A DNA stretch of 38,582 nt. Source: Desulfobacteraceae bacterium. GTDB lineage: Bacteria > Desulfobacterota > Desulfobacteria > Desulfobacterales > JALSRD01. Both the position numbers and the translations under genes were made by a program. Positions 25,931-35,852 of this stretch are shown piece after piece (the first letter of the stretch is position 1; every line of letters starts with the position of its first letter). Where the stretch lies: NCBI GenBank assembly GCA_027061725.1, contig JAMOVG010000230.1:1-38582 (forward strand). The letters run 5' to 3'. Under the pieces are notes generated by a model. The model was not told the origin of the DNA and did no database searches. It saw only the letters and a list, made by a program, of their open reading frames with translations.

Positions 25931-26707
25931 TCAGATGGCCGCCAGGTAGCCGCCGTCGATGGTAATCATCTGGCCGGTGATGTATGCCGCCGCCGGGCTG
26001 CACAGAAAGACGGTGGCGCCGATGAGGTCCTGGACATGCCCGAAGCGGCCCAGGGGAATCTTGGCGTTCATGTCCTCGGCCCATTGTCGGTCCTGGAAGA
26101 AGACATCGGTCATGCGGGTGCGGAAATAGCCCGGTGCGATGGCGTTGACCCGGATTCCGAAGCGCGCCCACTCGGCGGCCAGGGCGCGGGTCATGCCCAG
26201 CAGGCCGCTTTTGCTGCTGGTGTAGGGGACGGCCGTGGGCACACCTACGCTGGAAGTCAGCGAGCAGACGTTGACCATGGCGCCGCCGGTGTCCGTCATG
26301 TGACGCGCCGCGGCCTGGGCGCAGAAAAAGGCGCCCCGCAGGTTGGTGTCCAGGATAGCGTCCCAGCGCTCCGGTGAAACCTCCAGGGAATCGCACACGC
26401 TTTCGAAGCCGGCGTTGTTGACCAGGATGTCCAGGCCCCCCATCCGCTCGGCGCAGGCCGCGAGCCCTGCCCGGATGTTTTCGACATCGGTGACGTCCAG
26501 GGCCTGGATGACGGCCGAGCCGCCGATGTCTTTTATTTCCTCGGCCGTGTCGGCCAGCGTGTCGGCATGTCGGCCGGTGACCGCCACCACGGCACCGGCA
26601 TGGGCCAGACCCAGGGCCAGGGCGCGTCCGATGCCGCGGGAGGCGCCGGTGACCAGGGCTTTGCGGCCCCTGAGGTGAAACTCGGGAAACGCAATCGGCG
26701 GTTTCAT
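25931..26707 (-). CDS. Short-chain dehydrogenase/reductase (gluconate 5-dehydrogenase-like)
   Basis: A 258-residue classical SDR. TGASRGIG (20-27) binds the cofactor, NNAG (97-100) is the structural motif, and S149, Y162 and K166 (PYTSSKSG) form the active site; PGYFRT and the C-terminal ITGQMITIDGGY are typical. An arginine after the glycine motif (GRHAD) suggests NADP preference. The nearest named relatives by motif are gluconate and 3-oxoacyl reductases, but the substrate is open. It is the last gene of the operon that starts with the HisD-like gene, 69 nt after the tandem HisB-like gene; GAGGAAAA serves as ribosome site. Confidence 0.88.
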   Translation of the reverse strand: MKPPIAFPEFHLRGRKALVTGASRGIGRALALGLAHAGAVVAVTGRHADTLADTAEEIKDIGGSAVIQALDVTDVENIRAGLAACAERMGGLDILVNNAGFESVCDSLEVSPERWDAILDTNLRGAFFCAQAAARHMTDTGGAMVNVCSLTSSVGVPTAVPYTSSKSGLLGMTRALAAEWARFGIRVNAIAPGYFRTRMTDVFFQDRQWAEDMNAKIPLGRFGHVQDLIGATVFLCSPAAAYITGQMITIDGGYLAAI

Positions 26708-26776
26708 GGTTTTCCTCCGCTTGTAGTGAGCCGTTACGGCCCGGCGAGGTTTGGAAGATTCCGGGTCGTTGGCGTT

Positions 26777-28033
26777 TCAGGACAGGTTGGCCTTGACCCC
26801 CGGCGGCAGGCCTCGGCGATAGGGGTTGACCTCGAAAACCGCTCGCAGGGCCTCTCCCAGGCGCTCGAAAATCATGGTCCAGGCCTGCTCGGGGGGCGGC
26901 AGCCGCCTGATATGCACCACGAGGCTGCAGCCCAGGCCCCAGGACAGACCGTCCAGAAAATCGTCCAGGTCCTCGGAGTAAAGCCCGCCGAATACCGTGT
27001 GGCCGATGACCAGCCGCCGTTTCAGGGTTTCGGAATCCGAATCCAGGGGAACGAAACGCCAGAATTTGCGTCCCTCCACGCTGACGCCTACCCGGATGTC
27101 CTGCGTTTCCAGGTCCTCCGGCCGCTGCAGGCTGCTTCCGGCGCCATTGACGCCAACGGCCCTCATGCGTTGAACCAGCACTTCGTGAAGGGCCCGGCCC
27201 ACGACCATGCCCGTGTCTTCCAGCAGCACGTGGCTGGATACCAGGCGTCGGCACCGAAAGACCGCCTGCAGCGAAAAGCCCCCCCTGTCGGCCAGCAACC
27301 GCAGCAGATCCTGCAGGCCCGCCAATGCGCCGGACGGCACGCTGTGTTTGCCGGGCGGCTCCTCCAGCCGGAACGAAAAGGGGCGGTCATCCCGGAAATC
27401 GATCGTCGCCGAAAGTTCGCTTTCAGCCGTCCGGCGGGTAATTTCACACCGATGGGCCGAGTGGGCGACGATGGTGACGGCGTCGCCGGGAGTTCCGCTT
27501 TCAACGGCAGATGGGATTTCCGCCGGTCGGACCGGCGGTGTGAACAGCCGTGAAAGGGCCGTGCCGACCCCCCGGAAGATCCCCTCCCAGGTGTGGTGGG
27601 GATCTTCGAAAGTGCACACCAGAATGCGGATTTCGGCGCCCATCCCCTCGGATAATCCCTGCAGCAGCTCCACCAGGGGCTGCCCGGAGGGCAGTTGCTC
27701 GCAGCGTGATGCCAGAAACCATTGCCGGTCGACGGGGGCGGCGGAGCGAAGTTCCAGCCGCGGTCCGGCGTCCAGCCGGACGAGCACCTCGGCACTGCCG
27801 TCGTCGATCATGCCCAGGGCCGCAGCAGCGGTCTTGCGGGCCGTAAAAGACCGGATACGGGTCCCCAGGGCGCGCCCCAGCAGAGACCAGTTTTTGTCCG
27901 CCCACCGCAGATCGATGGCGCACCCCATGCGCCAGGCGATGTGCTCCACCATGTGGCTGACGAAGTCGTTGGGTGTCTGCAACCGCTTGGCCTGCACGTC
28001 ACCGAAGGCCATTTGGAGTCGGGGAGCGCTCAT
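26777..28033 (-). CDS. Tandem, degenerate HisB-like (imidazoleglycerol-phosphate dehydratase fold) protein
   Basis: A 418-residue protein that reads as two complete IGPD folds in series; bacterial IGPD domains are about 190 residues. Copy 1 (about 1-170) has FVSHMVEHIA (24-33, like FFDHMLExIA), lacks the first HHxxE (WADKNWSLLGRAL instead), but keeps the second, DPHHTWEG (144-151). Copy 2 (about 195-418) lacks the HML motif (AGLQDLLRLLA), keeps a partial first metal motif SSHVLLEDTG (266-275), lacks the second (EQAWTMIFE, 382-390), and ends with NPYRRGLPPGVKANL like the IGPD C-terminus. Losses in the two copies are largely complementary. The start overlaps the upstream permease stop by 4 bp, tying it to the importer. 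The function is not known; ordinary histidine synthesis is unlikely. Confidence 0.65.
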   Translation of the reverse strand: MSAPRLQMAFGDVQAKRLQTPNDFVSHMVEHIAWRMGCAIDLRWADKNWSLLGRALGTRIRSFTARKTAAAALGMIDDGSAEVLVRLDAGPRLELRSAAPVDRQWFLASRCEQLPSGQPLVELLQGLSEGMGAEIRILVCTFEDPHHTWEGIFRGVGTALSRLFTPPVRPAEIPSAVESGTPGDAVTIVAHSAHRCEITRRTAESELSATIDFRDDRPFSFRLEEPPGKHSVPSGALAGLQDLLRLLADRGGFSLQAVFRCRRLVSSHVLLEDTGMVVGRALHEVLVQRMRAVGVNGAGSSLQRPEDLETQDIRVGVSVEGRKFWRFVPLDSDSETLKRRLVIGHTVFGGLYSEDLDDFLDGLSWGLGCSLVVHIRRLPPPEQAWTMIFERLGEALRAVFEVNPYRRGLPPGVKANLS

Positions 28034-28830
28034 TTCGATCGCAAAAACAGTTCCAGGCCCACCAGCCGGTCCAGCAGCCACACGGCCACGAAGGCGATTA
28101 CGATGTAGACCACCGATACGGCCGCCAGGTCGGGCGTGATGACGCTGCGGATGGAATTGTAGATGGACACCGGCAGGGTGACGATGCGCGCGTCGGTCAG
28201 GAACAGGCTCACCAGGAACTCGTTAAAGGCCAGGATGAACATCAGCAGTGCGCCGGTGATGACCCCGGGCATGACGGCCGGCAGGGTCACGGTCAGAAAG
28301 GCCTGCAACGGCGGCGCGCCGCAGTTGGCGGCGGCGTTTTCCAGGTCCGGGTCCAGGGCGTTGACCGTCGCGCTGACCGCCCAGATCATGAAAGGCAGGT
28401 TGATGACGCACAGGGCCACACCCACGGGCCACAGTTGCCCCAGGATACGGATCTCGCCGAAGATGATCATCATGCCCAGTCCCGACACCACCAGCGGGAT
28501 GGTGAAGGGCAGCAGCAGGTAGACCTGCAGCGCGGTGCGGAAGCGTATGCGGTAACGCGCCAGGGCAATGGCCGCCAGGGTTCCGGACGGTATGCTGATC
28601 AGGGTGCAGATGACGGAGACGTAGACCGTGCGCAGGAAAGCGGCCTTGAAGTCTTCCAGCAGCCACAGTTTGCCGTACCATTTCAGGGAAAAGCCGTCCG
28701 GGGGGAACTGGACGATGTTGCCCGAAGTGAAAGAGGCGCCCAGGATGATGATGGTCGGAAGGCTCAGGGTGATCAGGTTGAACCAAACCACAGACCACAG
28801 CACGGCTGTTTTGCTTCGTGAACCCGTCAT
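28030..28830 (-). CDS. ABC transporter permease, PotC type
   Basis: A 266-residue inner-membrane permease with six predicted helices. The EAA loop is DLENAAANCGAPPLQAFLTVTLPAV, where the ATPase docks, followed by GALLMFILAFNEFLVSLFL, typical of spermidine/putrescine-type (CUT1/POPT) systems. It overlaps both the PotB-type permease upstream and the HisB-like gene downstream by 4 bp (ATGA), so all three are translationally coupled. The substrate is decided by the binding protein and is not known. Confidence 0.9.
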   Translation of the reverse strand: MTGSRSKTAVLWSVVWFNLITLSLPTIIILGASFTSGNIVQFPPDGFSLKWYGKLWLLEDFKAAFLRTVYVSVICTLISIPSGTLAAIALARYRIRFRTALQVYLLLPFTIPLVVSGLGMMIIFGEIRILGQLWPVGVALCVINLPFMIWAVSATVNALDPDLENAAANCGAPPLQAFLTVTLPAVMPGVITGALLMFILAFNEFLVSLFLTDARIVTLPVSIYNSIRSVITPDLAAVSVVYIVIAFVAVWLLDRLVGLELFLRSK

Positions 28831-29774
28831 CGGACGTTCTCCCTGGACACCAGTGTGCCGGTGCCGGCCAGGCTGAAAAGCACGGTGACGAAGACGCTTC
28901 CAAGCGTCACCAGAATCATGGAGAGCGCCGATCCCAGGCCGGGGTTGGATAGCTGGAAAAAACCGTCATAGATGGAATTGGCAATGAAGTCGGTGGTGCC
29001 GCCCCCCAGGATTTCCGGCATGGCGAAATCGGTCAGGGTCAGGGTGAAGACCACCACCGCCGATCCCACCAGTCCCGGTTTGGCCAGCGGAATGACCACG
29101 TGGCGAAAGGTTTTCACCCAGTTGGCGCCCAGGCTTTCCGAGGCCAGTTCGATTTCCTCGCCGATAGCCGTGATGGCCGGGGCGATGAGCAGCACGGCGA
29201 AGGGCAGCATGTACTGGACCAGTCCCAGCACCACCGCCGGGTAGTTGTAGATCAGCTTGATCGGCGGCAGGCCCAGGGAAGCCAGCAGGGTGTTGAGCAG
29301 GCCCTCCTTGCCCAGGATAATCAGCCACCCGTAGGCCCGCACCACCTGTCCGATGAAGAAAGGCAGAAAAAGGCTGATGAGCAGAAACTTGCGGGTGCCC
29401 GACGACCGCGCGCGCACCATAACGTAGGCGTATGGGAAAGCCAGCACCGTGGTGATGGCGGTGACGATAAACGAGGCCCCCAGACTGCGCAGCACCACGG
29501 TGCGATACGTCGCGCTTTTCAGGGCGACATGATAGTTGACCAGGCTGAACGCATCCTTGAGCCGGTAAGTGGCCAGATCCAGTTCGTGCAGGCTGTAGTC
29601 GAAGATGTAGACCAGCCCGATGACCAGCACGAACACCAGCAGCAGCGCCGGTAACAGCAGCAGGTATCCGGTGAGCGGGGACCAGCGCCGCGGCCACAGC
29701 GCCGCCACGTTCTCGGCGTGGTCCAGGATGCGCCAGGAAAGCGGATATTTGAATGCCGGTTTATCGGAAGACAT
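28827..29774 (-). CDS. ABC transporter permease, PotB type
   Basis: A 315-residue permease, partner of the PotC-type subunit. A cytoplasmic N-terminus of about 45 residues precedes a first helix (YLLLLPALLLVFVLVIGLVYIF). The EAA motif is ELASESLGANWVKTFRHVVIPLAKPG, and six or so helices follow the POPT pattern. The ATG at 29774 (MSSDKPAFKYP) is chosen because earlier in-frame codons run into the binding-protein gene. It begins 53 nt after the binding-protein stop. Together with its neighbours it forms a complete ABC importer. Confidence 0.9.
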   Translation of the reverse strand: MSSDKPAFKYPLSWRILDHAENVAALWPRRWSPLTGYLLLLPALLLVFVLVIGLVYIFDYSLHELDLATYRLKDAFSLVNYHVALKSATYRTVVLRSLGASFIVTAITTVLAFPYAYVMVRARSSGTRKFLLISLFLPFFIGQVVRAYGWLIILGKEGLLNTLLASLGLPPIKLIYNYPAVVLGLVQYMLPFAVLLIAPAITAIGEEIELASESLGANWVKTFRHVVIPLAKPGLVGSAVVVFTLTLTDFAMPEILGGGTTDFIANSIYDGFFQLSNPGLGSALSMILVTLGSVFVTVLFSLAGTGTLVSRENVR

Positions 29775-29827
29775 GGCGATCGGACGCGGGCACCCGGCAG
29801 GATCCGCCCGCCGGGTGCCCGGCGCGG

Positions 29828-30934
29828 TTATCCCTGGAAGATCTCGTTGAACTTGGCGAACCACTTGGGCTGATTTTCCACCAGCACCTTGGACGGAATG
29901 CGCAACAGGTTCTTGAAATCCTCGGGTCGGGTCGGGTAAGCCACGTCGCCCACCAGGTCCGGCGGCGGCTTGATGCCCGGATAGACCGGCGGCAGGCCCA
30001 GCATGGAGCACCATTTCTGCTGGGCTTCCTTGGTCAGGGCGTGGTTGACGAACTGCTTGGCCCAGTATTCCTCATTGGGCGGCAGGCCCTTGGGCACCCA
30101 CAGGCCGTCGGTATCGACCTTGCAGCCCTCCTTGGGAACGGTCCAGGATACCTTGATGCCTTTTTGCTTGGCGGCGCGGGCGTTGACGCTGATGGTGCAG
30201 GCCACGTCGATTTCGCCGTTCTGGAACCAGTTGGTAAAGTCGGCGTCCTCACCCAGCAACGGCTTGTTCTTCTTCAACTTGCGGTAGAACTGCCAGGCCG
30301 GCTCCATGTTGTTCGGGATGTCCTTGCGCGTGCCGCCGCCCACGAGCACCGCCACCGGGGTGAAGCCGATGCCGTCGTCGTAGAGCGCGATGCGGCCCTT
30401 GAATTTGGGGTCGATGAGCACGTTCCAGGATTTGGGCGGACCATCGGGGAAAGCCTCGGGGCGGTAGGCGCAGACGTAGACATAGGCGTAGGTGTTGACC
30501 AGCGGGTAGCCCTTGAGGCCGATGGGTTTGGCCAGCGGGAGCAGCCCCTTGAGATTGGAGAGGTCACTGAGGTCGACCGTCACGCCGCGCAGGGCGGAAA
30601 TGGTGGCGTTGGTGGTCGTGTCCCAGTTGACGTGGATAGGCGGAACGCGCCCCTGGTCCACGGCCGCCCAGATCTTGGGCTTGATCTCGTTGTCTTCGGT
30701 GAAATCCAGGCGCACCTTGATGCCGGTGGCGGCGGTAAATCCGTCGGCCACGCCGGCTTTCAGGGCTTCTCCCCAGGCGCCGCCCCAGGCCCGTACAATG
30801 ATTTCCTTGGGCTTTTTGGGGGTGGAGGCAAAGACCAGTCCGGGAGCGATGAGGGCGCCGCCCACCATCGCCGCCGAACCGGTCAGGAATTGGCGCCGAC
30901 TGAGTTTCTGGCCGGAATTTTGCTTTCTGGTCAT
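29828..30934 (-). CDS. ABC transporter substrate-binding protein, PotD type, Tat-exported
   Basis: A 368-residue periplasmic binding protein. It has a twin-arginine signal (SRRQFLTG, residues 12-19, then a hydrophobic stretch to about 37), so it is probably exported folded by Tat. The mature part has the extracellular-binding family 1/8 layout: EIIVRAWGGAWGEALKAG, NWDTTTNATISALRG, YPLVNTYAYVY, SWNVLIDPKFKGRIALYDDG, DFTNWFQNGEIDVA. It is related to PotD, but substrate specificity cannot be inferred, and the polyamine label should be read as family only. The ATG 30934 follows GGAAAGGAG; an earlier start at 30958 has no such site. Confidence 0.9.
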   Translation of the reverse strand: MTRKQNSGQKLSRRQFLTGSAAMVGGALIAPGLVFASTPKKPKEIIVRAWGGAWGEALKAGVADGFTAATGIKVRLDFTEDNEIKPKIWAAVDQGRVPPIHVNWDTTTNATISALRGVTVDLSDLSNLKGLLPLAKPIGLKGYPLVNTYAYVYVCAYRPEAFPDGPPKSWNVLIDPKFKGRIALYDDGIGFTPVAVLVGGGTRKDIPNNMEPAWQFYRKLKKNKPLLGEDADFTNWFQNGEIDVACTISVNARAAKQKGIKVSWTVPKEGCKVDTDGLWVPKGLPPNEEYWAKQFVNHALTKEAQQKWCSMLGLPPVYPGIKPPPDLVGDVAYPTRPEDFKNLLRIPSKVLVENQPKWFAKFNEIFQG

Positions 30935-30963
30935 GAATTTCTCCTTTCCGTTGGACAAGGGGT

Positions 30964-32082
<1,119 letters not shown>

Positions 32083-32115
32083 TGTTTCGTTATTTCCCGG
32101 ATCGGTTGAAGAGGT

Positions 32116-33438
32116 TCAGGACATCAGCTTTTTGCGCAAAGCAGAAACGGCCAGGGCGTGGCCGTCGAACCCCTCGTAAACGGCCAGCCGGTGCGCGTTC
32201 TCGGCCAGTTGATCGTAGGCGCCGGCGGTAACATACCCGATGCCCGTGGTTTTGAGGAAGTCGTGCACACACAACGGCGAGTGCGTGCGTGCGGCGCCCG
32301 AAGTCGGCAGCACGGCATTGGGCCCCAGCAGATAGTTGCCCAGCGTCAGCGGCGTGTGCCGGCCCAGCAGGATTTCGCCGGCGTGCTGGACGGCGCCAAG
32401 ATGCTGGAAAGGCTCATCACTGTGGATCATGAGGTGTTCGGGGGCGTAATCGTTGATGAACGCGATCGCCTCCTGCGTGTCCGCCGCCAGCACGATGCCG
32501 CCCCGGGGGCCGCACAGCACGGTCTGCGAAAAGGTGCGCCGGGTCTCCCCAAGGGATTCCCAGTAGGACGGAATGGCTTCCCGCGCCTGCTCCGCAATGC
32601 GCCTGCTGGGGGTTACCAGAAAAGCCGAGGAGTCCGGCCCGTGTTCGGATTCGATGATCAGGTCCAGGGCGGCCAGGCGGCCGTCGGCCGAGTCGTCGGC
32701 GAAAATGATGGACTCGCTGGGGCCGGCCGGAGTGCCGGGATCGATCTTGTCGGCCAGCAGCCGCTTGGCGGCCACCACCCAGGGACTGCCGGGTCCTACG
32801 ATCTTATCGGCCCTGGGGATCGTCTCTGTGCCGTATGCCGCGGCCGCCACCGCCTGGGCGCCGCCGCACTTGTAGACCTCCTCGACACCGGCATGGCGGG
32901 CTGCCACCAGGGTGGCGTCATCCACGCGGCCGTCGGGCCCCGGCGGGGTGAGCACGTACACCCGCGGTACGCCGGCCACCACCGCCGGGATGGTGGTCAT
33001 CAGCACCACGCTGGGAAAGGCGCCCTTGCCGCGCGGCACGTAGCAGGCCACCGACGGGATGGGGGTCACCTTTTCGCCGCAGAACACGCCCGGGCGGGTT
33101 TCGTTGAGCCGCATGGGTTCGGGCATCTGGCCGCGGTGGAACCGGCGGATGCTTTCGGCCGCAAAAGCGATGGCCTCCAGCAGTTCGGGCGCCAGGGCCG
33201 CTGAAGCTGCTTCGAAATCTGCGGGGTGTGCGCGGATGCTGTCGGCCGTAATGGCCGCCTTGTCCAGATCACGGGCGAAGCGTACCAGTGCCCGGTCTCC
33301 CTCATCTCTGACCGCTTTTACGATGGAAGTGACCGGCTCCAGGTAGCGATCCAGGTCGCTCTCGGTCCGCCGCAGCAGTTCGGTTTTTTCGTCTTGCGAA
33401 AGTCGGGTCAAATCGTGGAGTCGAACCTCAAAAGTCAT
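32116..33438 (-). CDS. Histidinol dehydrogenase-family protein, HpsN-like candidate
   Basis: A 440-residue NAD-dependent dehydrogenase of the HisD family. The catalytic pair E334-H335 (YAPEHL, E. coli E326/H327) and the zinc ligand H427 (compare H419) are kept. Two other zinc-ligand positions differ: Gln259 is E263 (ESEHG) and Asp360 is N368 (TLGNYLLGPNAVLPT). Such divergent HisD homologues include HpsN, which oxidises 2,3-dihydroxypropanesulfonate to sulfolactate, and others acting on unknown diols or amino alcohols. As first gene of an operon with an importer, a catabolic role is more likely than histidine synthesis, since no his genes are near. The substrate is open. AGGGGCGAAG precedes the ATG. 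Confidence 0.8.
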   Translation of the reverse strand: MTFEVRLHDLTRLSQDEKTELLRRTESDLDRYLEPVTSIVKAVRDEGDRALVRFARDLDKAAITADSIRAHPADFEAASAALAPELLEAIAFAAESIRRFHRGQMPEPMRLNETRPGVFCGEKVTPIPSVACYVPRGKGAFPSVVLMTTIPAVVAGVPRVYVLTPPGPDGRVDDATLVAARHAGVEEVYKCGGAQAVAAAAYGTETIPRADKIVGPGSPWVVAAKRLLADKIDPGTPAGPSESIIFADDSADGRLAALDLIIESEHGPDSSAFLVTPSRRIAEQAREAIPSYWESLGETRRTFSQTVLCGPRGGIVLAADTQEAIAFINDYAPEHLMIHSDEPFQHLGAVQHAGEILLGRHTPLTLGNYLLGPNAVLPTSGAARTHSPLCVHDFLKTTGIGYVTAGAYDQLAENAHRLAVYEGFDGHALAVSALRKKLMS

Positions 33439-33494
33439 CTTCGCCCCTGCAAGTTTTTGTGTGGATCCATGCGTCCGTGTTTTCGGGTTGTCCT

Positions 33495-33523
33495 TTAGTA
33501 AGGGGATTTCGTGTTCACGTCAA
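33495..33523 (-). promoter_or_regulatory. Candidate promoter of the HisD-like/ABC/HisB-like/SDR operon
   Basis: On the minus strand TTGACG (33523-33518), a 17-bp spacer and TACTAA (33500-33495), within the 97-bp gap between the permease stop and the HisD-like start. The -35 matches five of six, the -10 three of six. Predicted leader is about 50 nt. Confidence 0.4.
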
Positions 33524-33535
33524 GGCGCGATTCAT

Positions 33536-35743
33536 TCAAATCTTCCGGACCACTTTCCGAAAGCGGCTGATGGTCTTGACCAGCAACACCGAGCACTCGG
33601 CCCTGCGCGAAACGCGGAAGGGCAGCGAGGACTCCAGATCCCTCATGCGGTCCAGGCCCATGACCAGCACATCGAAGTCCGCCGACATCCGCACGATGTC
33701 CTCCTCGTGATTTTCGCTGACCTCCAGCCGCACCTCGTAGAGCGCGGTTGTTTTCAAGTTGAATAGACTCGACACGATGAGGCGATCGATTCTGGCCTTC
33801 TGTCTTTCGGAATAGCCGGGCGGCAGAAAACCGAATATGACGATTCGGGCCCCCCGCCTCTCGGCAATCGCCGTGGCACACATCAGCATCAGGTTCAGGT
33901 GCCGGAAATGGGGCAGGTAGAGGCCGATCTTTTCAATTGCCAGATGTGCCTGTTCCGGCGCGATCTTCAGGTTGAGGACCACGACGTCCGTCAGGGAGGA
34001 TTTTAGCGTTTTTTCCAGGATTTCCGATTTGCCGTTATCCCGGCTCTGGGGAAAGCCCATCACGATCAGGTCGCATTTTTCCTCTTCGGCCACGTGGATG
34101 ATGCCCTGGCTGACGTTGCGGGAGGCCCTGAGGATCGGCTTTATGTGGATGTCTTCCGCTGCGGCCAGCTCGATGCTTCTTTCGATGATCGCCAGGGTTT
34201 CCCCTGCGTTGGAGAGGGCCTCGTAAAAGTCGGTTCCCTCCGGGACGTTTTTAACGGCCACCACCACAATTTCGCCGCCCATTTTGGCCAGCAGGATTCG
34301 GGAAAACGCGAGCAGCGCCTTCTGGGTCTGCGGGTTGGCCATGGGGACCAGGATCTTGTTTCGCGAAAAAATGGAAAAGCGTCGCTTTCCCTCTTCCAGC
34401 ACGATGGTCAGCCCCTCCCTGCCGGTCTTTTCCCGCTTGCGTGAGTAGAAAATGTAGACGGCTGCTCCGGCGACGGCCAGCTGCTGTCCGAATGCCAACG
34501 AGACCACACCGAGGGTCATCAGCAGGCAGAAGTTGATCAGGAGCGTTATCTCGGGAAGGTACAGTTTCCAGAGCGCATTGGGCTTGCTGGCCGGATGCTC
34601 CTTGTAGATCTTGCGCAGGGCCAGGGAAACCGGCAGCATCGAAGCCAGCAGGCTGAAGTTGGCCGCTTTGGCGATAAACTCCAGGTCGAAGAACAGCAGG
34701 ATGAGGCTGACCAGCCCGCTGCCCACCAGCAGAGCCACTGTGGGCTGCCGGGTTTTTTCATCCAGTTTTCCCAGGTAGTCCGGAAAGAAGTGATCCCTTC
34801 CCATGGCATAGGTCTGGCGGCTCTGGGAGACCAGGGTGCTGCTGAGCGCGCCCAGCGAAGCCAGGATGCCGCCCAGTGAAATGATGAGCCAGCCCTTGCC
34901 GCCGAAGCTCTTGTTGGCCACCAGTACAAGCGGCGCATTGCTTTTGGCCAGCTCTTGCCAGGGGACCGACATAACGGCCGCCACCGCCACCAGCACGTAG
35001 ATGGCCAAACTGATGGCCAGCGAGAGCATCATGGCTCTGGGAATGGTTTTCTCGGGGTCGATGATTTCTTCGGCGTTGTTGGCGATCAGCTGATAACCGA
35101 AAAAGGAGATGTAGATCAGGGAAATGGCGGCCACGGTTCCGCTGAGGCCGTGCGGGAAGACCGGTCTGGCGAGTTCCGGCCTCAGGTCGAAAAACGAGAC
35201 GATGATCAGCAGCAACAGGATGCCGACGTTTCCCCAGACGATCCATCCCTGCAGGTTGAAACGGTGTCGCCCGGAAAACCTTGCGCTCAGCAGGGCGATG
35301 AGCATGGTGACGACGATGGCCACGGCCCGCGGCACATAGGCCGGATAATGGGATCCGCTCAGGGAAAGGGTGTATTCGGCAAAACCGATGGCGTACAGTC
35401 CGCTGGCGAAAAGACTGCCCAGTGCCAGGAACCATCCGGTGGCGAAGCCGCCGACGCTGCCGAGTACGTCGTAGGCGTACCGGTAGCCGCCGCCCGATCG
35501 GGGGATGATACGGCTCAGCTCGGCATACATCAAGGTGGTGGCGAAGGCCAGCACGCCGCAGAGCAGGTACGAGTAGATGACCGACGGTCCGGCCACCCTG
35601 GCCGCCGCGCCGATCAGAACGTAGATGCCCGCGCCCATCAGTGCGCCGACGCCGATGGTGGTGGCGCCGAAAAGGCCGATGGTGCGCTTGAACGCGACTC
35701 GCCTGATTTTCCTCTCGAGGAGAGCCTGAATTTCGTTTCTCAT
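33536..35743 (-). CDS. APC-superfamily amino-acid permease with C-terminal UspA domains
   Basis: A 735-residue fusion. About residues 15-450 form a roughly twelve-helix APC transporter: TIGLFGATTIGVGALMGAGIYVLIG is the signature first helix, followed by PRSGGGYRYAYDVLG and NNAEEIIDPEKTIPRAMM. Two universal-stress-type alpha/beta domains follow, about 480-600 (NKILVPMANPQ..., VMGFPQSRDNGKSEILEKTL) and 620-735. This permease-Usp architecture is known in bacteria and archaea, where the soluble part is thought to regulate transport. The substrate is probably an amino acid or amine. ATG 35743 (MRNEIQALLERK) is preferred over longer forms, though its ribosome site is weak. It may share a transcript with the upstream hydroxyacid dehydrogenase. 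Confidence 0.87.
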   Translation of the reverse strand: MRNEIQALLERKIRRVAFKRTIGLFGATTIGVGALMGAGIYVLIGAAARVAGPSVIYSYLLCGVLAFATTLMYAELSRIIPRSGGGYRYAYDVLGSVGGFATGWFLALGSLFASGLYAIGFAEYTLSLSGSHYPAYVPRAVAIVVTMLIALLSARFSGRHRFNLQGWIVWGNVGILLLLIIVSFFDLRPELARPVFPHGLSGTVAAISLIYISFFGYQLIANNAEEIIDPEKTIPRAMMLSLAISLAIYVLVAVAAVMSVPWQELAKSNAPLVLVANKSFGGKGWLIISLGGILASLGALSSTLVSQSRQTYAMGRDHFFPDYLGKLDEKTRQPTVALLVGSGLVSLILLFFDLEFIAKAANFSLLASMLPVSLALRKIYKEHPASKPNALWKLYLPEITLLINFCLLMTLGVVSLAFGQQLAVAGAAVYIFYSRKREKTGREGLTIVLEEGKRRFSIFSRNKILVPMANPQTQKALLAFSRILLAKMGGEIVVVAVKNVPEGTDFYEALSNAGETLAIIERSIELAAAEDIHIKPILRASRNVSQGIIHVAEEEKCDLIVMGFPQSRDNGKSEILEKTLKSSLTDVVVLNLKIAPEQAHLAIEKIGLYLPHFRHLNLMLMCATAIAERRGARIVIFGFLPPGYSERQKARIDRLIVSSLFNLKTTALYEVRLEVSENHEEDIVRMSADFDVLVMGLDRMRDLESSLPFRVSRRAECSVLLVKTISRFRKVVRKI

Positions 35744-35852
35744 GTAGCGATTCCCATTGCGCGGCGGCATCGCCGTGAGCGATGTTCGCCGTTTATCGGC
35801 GAGGTGGCATGCAACGCCCTGCCCGTACCTCAATCCCCTGAAACGCGTCCGC

